In this document: positions 57,869 to 64,000 of the stretch, piece after piece | Position numbering within the stretch: the first letter of the stretch is position 1 | Layout: every line of letters starts with the position of its first letter | Assembly: GCF_023073355.1 (NCBI RefSeq) | Contig: NZ_JADPJI010000004.1 | Location: 176,588 to 240,587, forward strand | Direction of reading: 5' to 3' | Length of the DNA: 64,000 nt | From: Bradyrhizobium sp. 199 | Lineage (GTDB): Bacteria > Pseudomonadota > Alphaproteobacteria > Rhizobiales > Xanthobacteraceae | Made by a program: the position numbers and the translations under genes | Notes under the pieces: generated by a model | Seen by the model: the letters and a program-made list of their open reading frames with translations, nothing else | The model's database searches: none | What the model was told of the DNA's origin: nothing

Positions 57869-58509
57869 TCGCTCAGCAGCGGACGGAACGACGGGCGGGA
57901 CTTCACCCGCGCGTACCACGCCTTTGCTGAATCGTCCTCGCTCCATGGCACGTCGCCCAGATAGTCGATCGCCGAGAGATGCGCCGCGGCGGCGAGATCC
58001 GCGTAACTGAGCCGGTCGCCGGCGAGGAAATTGCGCGTCTGCGCCAGCCAGCCGATATAGGCCAGATGATAGCGCACATTGGCCTTGGCGGCGCGCATCA
58101 CGTCGGCCGAAGGCGGCCCGCCGCCGTTCTCCTCACTCATGAAGCGCTTGTAAATGCGCTCGGTGACGAGGGGATGCGAGACCTCCTCGAAGAACTTTTC
58201 GTTGAACCAGGCCATCAGCCGGCGCACCTCGACGCGCTCGGAGATCGCCTCCGGCATCAGGCGCTTGGGTCCCATCTCGGCGCCATAGGCCTCGTCGACA
58301 TATTCCGCGATGATCGCCGCGCCCGGGATCGGCGGCTGCTCGTCGTCGACCATCACCGGCGTCGTGCCTGCCGCATTGAGCAGCAGAAACGCCTCGCGCC
58401 GTTCCCAGCTGCGCTCCTCGACCAGCTTCAGGTCGAGCCCGTATTCGCCCGCGATCAGGCGGATGAAACGCGAATGCGGACAGAACGGATGATGAAACAG
58501 CGTAAACAT
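57817..58509 (-). CDS. Glutathione S-transferase family protein
   Basis: The 230-residue protein has an N-terminal thioredoxin-like domain ([19 protein letters not shown]) and a glutathione pocket ([25 protein letters not shown]). An all-helical C-terminal domain contains [17 protein letters not shown] Cys-Pro-His-Ser near residue 10 suggests a Cys-type GST. Substrate unknown. It is immediately upstream of queG, which starts inside or next to its 3' end, so they probably share a transcript. Confidence 0.9.
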   Translation of the reverse strand: MFTLFHHPFCPHSRFIRLIAGEYGLDLKLVEERSWERREAFLLLNAAGTTPVMVDDEQPPIPGAAIIAEYVDEAYGAEMGPKRLMPEAISERVEVRRLMAWFNEKFFEEVSHPLVTERIYKRFMSEENGGGPPSADVMRAAKANVRYHLAYIGWLAQTRNFLAGDRLSYADLAAAAHLSAIDYLGDVPWSEDDSAKAWYARVKSRPSFRPLLSEWLAGVPASRTYVDLDF

Positions 58510-58679
58510 GAAGCCTTTGACTATTTGATGGTGCTTAAGAATCCATCAATATTTGTGCGGCGCCACACTAGTCCTTCAAAACCGCGAAGCAAGGGCGTGA
58601 TTTCGCATTTTGCGATTGCGGCATGGGGGCGAATAGGCGAGAAGAGCCCCCGCTTTTCCAGCCGAAATGGACCGTAAAT

Positions 58680-59486
58680 ATGTCAGATGCAATACGGGCT
58701 GTGATCCTCGGCATTATCGAGGGTGTGACCGAGTTCCTTCCCGTGTCCTCGACCGGCCATCTCTTGCTTGCCGAGCGCTTCTTTCACCTTGGCGAAGGCG
58801 CGTTCTGGGATTCGTTTACGGTTCTGATCCAGCTCGGTGCGATCCTCGCGATCGTCGGACTCTATTTTTGGAAGCTGTGGGACGTCGTGATCGGCTTCTT
58901 CACGGGCGATACCCATTCGCGCCGCTTCGTGATCGGCGTGCTGGTGGCGTTCCTGCCCGCTGTCGTCGTCGGCCTCGTTGCCGGCAAATACATCAAGAGC
59001 GTGCTGTTCAATCCGTGGGTGGTGTGCTTCACGCTGATCGTCGGCGGCGCCATCCTGCTCTGGGTGGACAAGCTCGATCTCAAGCCGCGCGAGCACGACG
59101 CCACCAAATTTCCGCTGCTGATGTATCTCTATATCGGCATTGCGCAGTGCGTCGCGATGATCCCGGGCGTGTCGCGTTCCGGCGCCAGCATCGTCGCTGC
59201 GATGTTCCTGGGCGCCGACAAGCGCGCGGCGGCGGAGTTCTCGTTCTTTCTCGCCATCCCCACCATGATCGGCGCGTTCGCCTACGATTTCTACAAGAAC
59301 CGATCCGAGATGACGATGGACCATATGGGCATCGTCGCGATCGGCTTCGTGGTGTCGTTCATCACCGCGATCATCGTGGTCAAGACGTTCCTGGAATACG
59401 TCACCCGGCATGGCTTCGTGGTGTTCGCCTGGTGGCGCGTCATCGTCGGCACGCTCGGCCTGATCGCGCTGGCGCTGGGGCGTTAA
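58680..59486 (+). CDS. uppP: Undecaprenyl-diphosphate phosphatase UppP
   Basis: UppP (BacA) recycles the lipid carrier for peptidoglycan and other cell-surface polymers. The 268-residue integral membrane protein has the two active-site stretches EGVTEFLPVSSTGHL (about 12-26) and PGVSRSGAS (about 160-168) and about eight membrane helices. ATG 58680 gives MSDAIRAVILGIIEGVTEF; a longer in-frame start at 58623 adds a basic unconserved extension. Downstream lie a DprE1/E2-like pair, also of lipid-linked sugar metabolism. Confidence 0.96.
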   Translation: MSDAIRAVILGIIEGVTEFLPVSSTGHLLLAERFFHLGEGAFWDSFTVLIQLGAILAIVGLYFWKLWDVVIGFFTGDTHSRRFVIGVLVAFLPAVVVGLVAGKYIKSVLFNPWVVCFTLIVGGAILLWVDKLDLKPREHDATKFPLLMYLYIGIAQCVAMIPGVSRSGASIVAAMFLGADKRAAAEFSFFLAIPTMIGAFAYDFYKNRSEMTMDHMGIVAIGFVVSFITAIIVVKTFLEYVTRHGFVVFAWWRVIVGTLGLIALALGR

Positions 59487-59499
59487 CCTTCTGGCCCGT

Positions 59500-59546
59500 A
59501 GCCTGGATGGAGCGTTTCGCGTCACCCCTCCCCGCTGGGGAGAGGT
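59500..59546 (+). repeat. Partial repeat copies after uppP
   Basis: GTAGCCTGGATGGAGCG is a partial copy of the element between nikR and copA. It is joined to a short palindrome, TCACCCCTCCCCGCTGGGGAGAGGTGGA, that resembles half of the C-rich repeat. Neither is complete. Confidence 0.55.
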
Positions 59547-59651
59547 GGACGTCAGCAGCAACTCACCGGTGCGCTTCAACGCAAAATAAGCTTTTGATCG
59601 CTAGGCAGTTTCCAAAGCAGGGCGGCGCGCGCCCGGCACAGGAGCTGAGCC

Positions 59652-60977
59652 ATGACCCTCCTCAGCGGCTGGGGGCGCTTCCCGGTCGTCGATAGCGATG
59701 TGCTGCGTCCGCGCTCGTTCGCGGCGGTCGGCGAGGCTGTCTCGTCCGGCACGATCGCGCGCGGCAACGGCCGCGCCTATGGCGATGCCGCGATCGGCGC
59801 CGTCAGGACCGTCGCGATGACCGGCTTCGACCGGGTCAGGTCGTTCGATCCTGCGATGGGCCGCATCCGACTGGAGGCCGGCGTTCTGCTGTCGGACCTG
59901 ATCGACACATTCGGCCCGCGCGGCTTCCTGCCTTTCGTCGTACCCGGGACGCGGTTCGTCTCGATCGGCGGCGCCATCGCGGCCGACGTGCACGGCAAGA
60001 ACCATCATGGCGAAGGCGGCTTCGGCCGCTACGTCGATAGCCTGTTGTTGCGCACCGGGCAGGGCGAGGTCATCGAGGCTTCGCGCGAACAGAACTCCGA
60101 CGCCTTCTTCGCGACGATCGGCGGCATGGGCCTGACCGGCATTATCCTGGAAGCGACGATGCGGCTGCGGCGGGTCGAGACCGGATGGATCCGCGAGCGC
60201 GTGATCTCCGCCTCCGATCTCGATGCCGCAATGCGCGCTCTCGAGGCGAGCGATGACGCCACCTACTCGGTGGCCTGGATCGACTGCGTGGCACGCGGGC
60301 GCGATCTCGGGCGCTCGCTGATCTATCTCGGCGAGCACGCGGGCAAAGGCGAGCTGGCGGACGGCGTCGATGCATTTCCAGCCGGCAAGGCTCCCGGCCT
60401 CAGCGTTCCCGTCGATCTGCCGTCGATGGCACTGAACCGCAGTAGCGTCCGCGCCTTCAACGAGCTCTACTATCGCATGGGCGCGCGGCGCGCCGGCGAC
60501 AGCCGAGTGGTCTCGCTCTACCCGTATTTCTTTCCGCTCGACAGCATCGGTGAGTGGAATCGCATCTATGGCAAGCGCGGCTTCCTCCAGCATCAATGCG
60601 TGATCCCAGAGCAAGGGGCGCGCGCCGTGCTCGGCGAAATCCTCGATCGCGTGGCACGGCGCGGCGATGCCTCCTTCCTCGCCGTGCTCAAGAAGCTCGG
60701 CCAGGGCGACGGCATCCTGTCGTTCCCGCTGCCCGGCTACACGCTGGCGCTGGATTTCCCGGTGAGGGGCGACATCCTGAATTTCCTCGACGAGATCGAT
60801 CGTCTGGTCGTCGCCGCCGGCGGACGGCTGTATCTGGCGAAAGACGCACGGCAGTCGCGCGCGACCTTCGCGGCCGGCTATCCTGCCTTGCAGCGTTTCA
60901 ACGCGATCCGCAAGTCGCTCGATCCGGCGGGCAACATCCGGTCGAAACTTTCACAGCGTCTGTTCGATGAGGTCTAG
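59652..60977 (+). CDS. DprE1-like FAD-binding oxidoreductase
   Basis: The 441-residue VAO/PCMH-type flavoprotein has ARGNGRAYGD and VSIGGAIAADVHGKNHH (about 100-116), the covalent-FAD-like His region of DprE1, and a C-terminal LPGYTLALDFPV stretch. In actinobacteria DprE1 oxidises decaprenyl-phosphoryl-ribose, the first half of the epimerisation that gives decaprenyl-phosphoryl-arabinose. The SDR partner follows 3 bp downstream, as DprE2 does. Role in this organism is inferred from that pairing. A ribosome site (AGGAG) precedes ATG 59652. Confidence 0.85.
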   Translation: MTLLSGWGRFPVVDSDVLRPRSFAAVGEAVSSGTIARGNGRAYGDAAIGAVRTVAMTGFDRVRSFDPAMGRIRLEAGVLLSDLIDTFGPRGFLPFVVPGTRFVSIGGAIAADVHGKNHHGEGGFGRYVDSLLLRTGQGEVIEASREQNSDAFFATIGGMGLTGIILEATMRLRRVETGWIRERVISASDLDAAMRALEASDDATYSVAWIDCVARGRDLGRSLIYLGEHAGKGELADGVDAFPAGKAPGLSVPVDLPSMALNRSSVRAFNELYYRMGARRAGDSRVVSLYPYFFPLDSIGEWNRIYGKRGFLQHQCVIPEQGARAVLGEILDRVARRGDASFLAVLKKLGQGDGILSFPLPGYTLALDFPVRGDILNFLDEIDRLVVAAGGRLYLAKDARQSRATFAAGYPALQRFNAIRKSLDPAGNIRSKLSQRLFDEV

Positions 60978-60980
60978 GCC

Positions 60981-61721
60981 GTGACATCACGCAAATCCGC
61001 AATTGTGCTCGGTGGCTCCTCCGACATCGGCCGCGCCGCCGCGCACGCCTTTGCCAAAGCGGGATACGATCTCGCCCTCGCCGGCCGCGACATGGCCGCG
61101 CTGGAGCCTGATGCCGCCGATCTGCGCGCCCGCTACAATGTCGAGGTCGGCCTGCACAAATTCGACGTGCTCGACACCGCCTCGTTCGAGAGCTTTGTTG
61201 GCGGCCTTCCTGCGCTGCCCGATGTCGTCGTCTCGATCGTCGGATTGCTCGGCGTGCAGGGGAATGCCGAGAGCGACCTTGCCCACGCCACCACGATCAT
61301 GCGCTCGAATTACGAAGGACCCGCGCTGATCCTCGGCCTGTTCGCGGAAAAATTTCTGGCACGCGGCAGCGGGACGCTGGTCGGCGTGTCGTCCGTGGCC
61401 GGCGATCGCGGCCGCGCCTCGAACTATGTCTATGGCTCGGCAAAGGCAGGCTTCTCCGCCTTTCTCTCCGGCTTGCGCGCGCGTGCCAGCCGTGGCGGCG
61501 TGCATGTCGTCACCGTCAAGCCCGGCTTCGTCCGCACCAAGATGACGGAAGGGATGAAGCTGATCGGCCCGCTCACCGTGGAGGCGCCGGTGGTCGGCGA
61601 TGCGATCCTCGCCGCCGTCGGTAACAAGACCGACGTCGTCTATGTCAGCGGCAAATGGCGCCTCGTGATGCTGATCATCAAGATGCTGCCGGAAGCGGTG
61701 TTCAAGAAGCTGAAGTTTTGA
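60981..61721 (+). CDS. DprE2-like short-chain dehydrogenase
   Basis: The 246-residue SDR has the dinucleotide motif VLGGSSDIGRAAAHA (about 8-22), catalytic Ser and Tyr-x3-Lys in GVSSVAGD and NYVYGSAKAGF, and a hydrophobic C-terminus. It begins with GTG 3 bp after the DprE1-like gene, so the two are co-transcribed. DprE2 reduces the keto intermediate made by DprE1. Specificity for a lipid-linked sugar is inferred from the pair. Confidence 0.85.
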   Translation: MTSRKSAIVLGGSSDIGRAAAHAFAKAGYDLALAGRDMAALEPDAADLRARYNVEVGLHKFDVLDTASFESFVGGLPALPDVVVSIVGLLGVQGNAESDLAHATTIMRSNYEGPALILGLFAEKFLARGSGTLVGVSSVAGDRGRASNYVYGSAKAGFSAFLSGLRARASRGGVHVVTVKPGFVRTKMTEGMKLIGPLTVEAPVVGDAILAAVGNKTDVVYVSGKWRLVMLIIKMLPEAVFKKLKF

Positions 61722-61777
61722 GGCTGTGAGCGCTTGCTTTACCCTCGCACCGCCACTGCGGCGGAGACGAGTGAACC

Positions 61778-62743
61778 TCACGCGCCCATGCGCTGGAACT
61801 GGCCGGCGGCGCGGAAGCGCCAGAGATATTGCGGGGCGATCGCTTCCAGCGAATCGGGGGTGATGCCAAGGCCCTCCAACGTCAGCCCCGCCGCCTTCGC
61901 CGCCTCCGACACGACATTATCACGCTCGAGCATCCTGACCTGGTCCGGCGTCAGCTTGAACGCCCCCGGCGCGAATTGCAGGAAGTTGGCCTTGAAGCGG
62001 GCGAGGCCGAACGGCAGCGGCACCAGCATCCGCTCGCGGTCGGTGATTTCCAGGATGACCTCGATGATCTCGCGCATGGTCAGCACTTCCGGTCCGCCGA
62101 GCTCATAGGTCGCGCCGGCCCTCGCCTTGCCGTCGACGGCGTCCGCGATCGCGGTGGCGACGTCGCCGACATAGACCGGCTGCATCCTGGTCTCGCCGCC
62201 GATCAGCGGCAGCACCGGCGACATTCGGGCCAGCGCGGCAAAGCGGTTGGTGAACTGGTCCTCGGGGCCGAACATCATCGAGGGGCGGAAGATCGTGGCC
62301 GAGGGCACCGCAGCCGACACCGCGGCTTCGCCCGCCGCCTTGGTCCTGGCATAGCGCGAGGGCGATTGCGCATCGGCGCCGATCGCGGAGACATGGACCA
62401 GCTGGGCGCCTTCGGCAGCCGCCGCCTTGGCAACGGTCTCGGCTCCCCGGGCCTGGACGGCATCAAAGGTCTGCGCGCCGCCCTCGGTGAGGACGCCCAC
62501 GAGGTTGATGACGACATGCGAATCACGCAGCGCGGCCTCGACCGAGGCCGGATAGCGTAGATTGGCCTGCACGGAATGGACCTGCCCGACCTTGCCGGAG
62601 GGCTGGAGATACCCGGCCAGTTCCGGCCGCCGCACCGCGACCCGGACCCGGTAATCGCGCTTGCACAGGGCGCGGACCACGCTGCGGCCCAAAAACCCCG
62701 ATCCGCCGAAAACCGTGACGAGCGTGTCCAGATTCGATGCCAT
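61778..62743 (-). CDS. NDUFA9-like NAD(P)-binding complex I-associated protein
   Basis: The 321-residue extended SDR has VTVFGGSGFLGRSVVRAL (about 9-26), YARTKAAGEAAV (weak catalytic Lys), and a RPSMMFGPEDQF loop, matching the NDUFA9/complex I 39-kDa-like group of alphaproteobacteria. Such proteins bind NADPH and help stabilise complex I in mitochondria; here the role is inferred. ATG 62743 has AGGA at good spacing; ATG 62752 is too close to it. It converges with the SDR gene. Confidence 0.85.
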   Translation of the reverse strand: MASNLDTLVTVFGGSGFLGRSVVRALCKRDYRVRVAVRRPELAGYLQPSGKVGQVHSVQANLRYPASVEAALRDSHVVINLVGVLTEGGAQTFDAVQARGAETVAKAAAAEGAQLVHVSAIGADAQSPSRYARTKAAGEAAVSAAVPSATIFRPSMMFGPEDQFTNRFAALARMSPVLPLIGGETRMQPVYVGDVATAIADAVDGKARAGATYELGGPEVLTMREIIEVILEITDRERMLVPLPFGLARFKANFLQFAPGAFKLTPDQVRMLERDNVVSEAAKAAGLTLEGLGITPDSLEAIAPQYLWRFRAAGQFQRMGA

Positions 62744-62894
62744 GGGAGCCATTCCTGCGGAAAAGAGTGCGTCTTGTCAGGCTTGTATCGGGCCGGTTTG
62801 CGATGCGCAATCGGCATCCCGAACCGGGCCTGAAGCATGAATTGACAACGGCGTCACCGAACCGTAGTAACCGCCTCCGTGCCCCAAACGGCAT

Positions 62895-62981
<87 letters not shown>

Positions 62982-63319
62982 CCCCCAACCCAAGTGGTTG
63001 AAATCGCTCGTTTGCGGGGATTGAGCCGCTGACCGGTACTCAAAACCGGGACACAGCGCGTACGAACTATCGAATGACTCACATCAACCTCGGCACGGAG
63101 TTCTTCGCACTGGAATTCAGGTGCGGACACCGGGGTCCTTGTCGAAGTGAATCCGACGGTTTGGGTCCGAGAGACGCTCAGGCAAGCGCTACGCGCCGAC
63201 AGCCGTTGCCCGGATGCTAGGTGAGCTATGAACGACGTCGACCGCGCTCTCCGCCGAAGCCGTCGTCGCTATGCGGGAAAAGGTCGGCAGAGCTGATGAC
63301 CCCATGCGCCTGAGAGGTC
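62982..63319. other. Gene-poor region after tRNA-Leu
   Basis: In 338 bp no gene with a ribosome site was found. Short open segments on the plus strand (for example reading KRYAPTAVARMLGEL near 63190-63230) end in stops and look like decayed coding, but I cannot name a parent gene. tRNA genes are frequent integration sites; no att-like direct repeat of the tRNA 3' end was seen. Confidence 0.4.
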
Positions 63320-63805
63320 TCAGTGCTCGTTGACCGCAGCGCCGAGCTTGATCAGGCTCAGCGAGCGGTTCGCGGTCTCGCGCAGGCGGCAGTAGCTCGC
63401 GCCGCCCTGGTACATGCCGGGCTCGACTTTGTCGAAGACCGCGCAGAAGCGATCACGCGACGCGGCGAAAGTCTTCTGCGAGTCTTCGACCGCCTTGAAT
63501 ACGTCGGCGAACCCGCCGGCCTGAACCTTCTTTAGCGCCTCACTGGTTTTCTGCGTCCAAACGGCGAGTTCGCGCGCCGCGCACGCTTTCCATTTGGCGA
63601 CGTCGTCATTCGCGCCCTCTGCCGCTTTGATGCAGGGGTCGGCGACGAGCCCGACGCACGCGTCGCCAAAACTGCCGGTCTTCTCCGCGGTCTTGAGGCA
63701 GGCATTGATCACTGCAAGGTCGGCTGGCGCGGTGCCTTGGGCGAAAGCCATCGATGCGAGCGGGAGGCTGGCGGCGAGCATCGCGGCGGCAAGCTTGAGT
63801 TTCAT
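63320..63805 (-). CDS. Exported DUF1311/LprI-like protein
   Basis: The 161-residue precursor has a signal peptide (about 1-22, cleavage after MAFAQ). The mature part has four or more cysteines (NACLK, DACVG, DPCIKA, KACAARE, RFCAV, SYCRL) and a helical pattern with AARELAVWTQK, as in LprI/DUF1311 domains, which inhibit lysozyme in other bacteria. The activity here is inferred from pattern only. ATG 63805 fits the signal. Confidence 0.75.
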   Translation of the reverse strand: MKLKLAAAMLAASLPLASMAFAQGTAPADLAVINACLKTAEKTGSFGDACVGLVADPCIKAAEGANDDVAKWKACAARELAVWTQKTSEALKKVQAGGFADVFKAVEDSQKTFAASRDRFCAVFDKVEPGMYQGGASYCRLRETANRSLSLIKLGAAVNEH

Positions 63806-63947
63806 TGGACTACGTCCTCTTCCATCAATGCCTTTGAACGCGCCTTGACCTGACTTACGAGATTTTCGACCAGTGGGTGATACATGCAACTTTGGTCATC
63901 GAATGCCCAGCCTTGGTTCACCTGAATGTGGAAGAGGAGCTACGCGG

Positions 63948-64000
63948 ATGAGCGAAGCGACGTCCGTCTGGATCGCCCGCCTCCCGCCCCTCACACCACC
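63948..64000 (+). CDS. Start of an unidentified gene, cut by window end
   Basis: ATG 63948, preceded by GAAGAGGAG at good spacing, opens a frame (MSEATSVWIARLPPLTP) to the window edge. Only 17 residues are visible, so no family can be named. The divergent exported gene ends at 63805. Confidence 0.4.
   Translation, partial: MSEATSVWIARLPPLTP

Overview
This is a GC-rich chromosomal stretch of an alphaproteobacterium, most likely Bradyrhizobium or a close relative. The evidence is gene order: hisH-hisA-hisF-hisE-coaA, hrcA-grpE next to dnaK-dnaJ-pmtA, rsmI-yraN-gshB and a cpaBCDE pilus block. Several families of short palindromic intergenic repeats of the kind common in that genus also point there. 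Most of the window is core housekeeping DNA. No prophage, insertion sequence, CRISPR array or rRNA was seen; there is one tRNA, tRNA-Leu(CAG).

Layout. 1-4 kb: end of the histidine operon plus pantothenate kinase. 4-11 kb: two hybrid histidine kinases, an AI-2E family permease and a histidine phosphatase. 11-19 kb: a ComM/YifB ATPase, a PilZ protein, a TadD-like TPR lipoprotein and the cpaB-C-D-E part of a Tad/Flp pilus locus. 19-27.5 kb: gshB, yraN and rsmI diverging from an LpoA-like lipoprotein, then hemW-rdgB-rph opposite hrcA-grpE. 27.6-37 kb: an exported nicotinamidase, dnaK (with a sigma32-type promoter), dnaJ, pmtA, a flavin reductase, pyrF, dapB and gpmA. 37-47 kb: DNA repair genes (an AraC-MGMT fusion and nth), a CysZ-like permease, nikR, and a divergent copper unit (copA/csoR) with a visible operator. 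47-54 kb: translation genes pheS, pheT, rplT, rpmI and infC. 54-64 kb: assorted enzymes, queG, a GST, uppP, a DprE1/DprE2-like pair, an NDUFA9-like protein, tRNA-Leu and a small exported protein.

The most unusual structure lies between pheS and pheT. A 156-residue DUF559 (Vsr/PD-(D/E)XK-like) nuclease gene is bounded by near-perfect inverted copies (48/49 bases) of a dispersed palindromic repeat. One copy ends a single base upstream of its start codon; the other is read through as its C-terminal tail. The stop codon overlaps the pheT start. Gene-less inverted pairs of related repeats lie in the his operon and near 55.1 kb. This resembles, by analogy only, the relation between REP elements and their RAYT transposases, but with a nuclease.

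A second pattern is that copies of another palindromic family sit across the 3' ends of genes and supply their stop codons (pyrF, pheT, the TauE-like gene, the exported protein at 28.5 kb and the AI-2E permease). Start sites were chosen from Shine-Dalgarno spacing and family N-termini. Notable cases are an ATT start for infC, a GTG for pheS and hrcA, and an unresolved start for queG.
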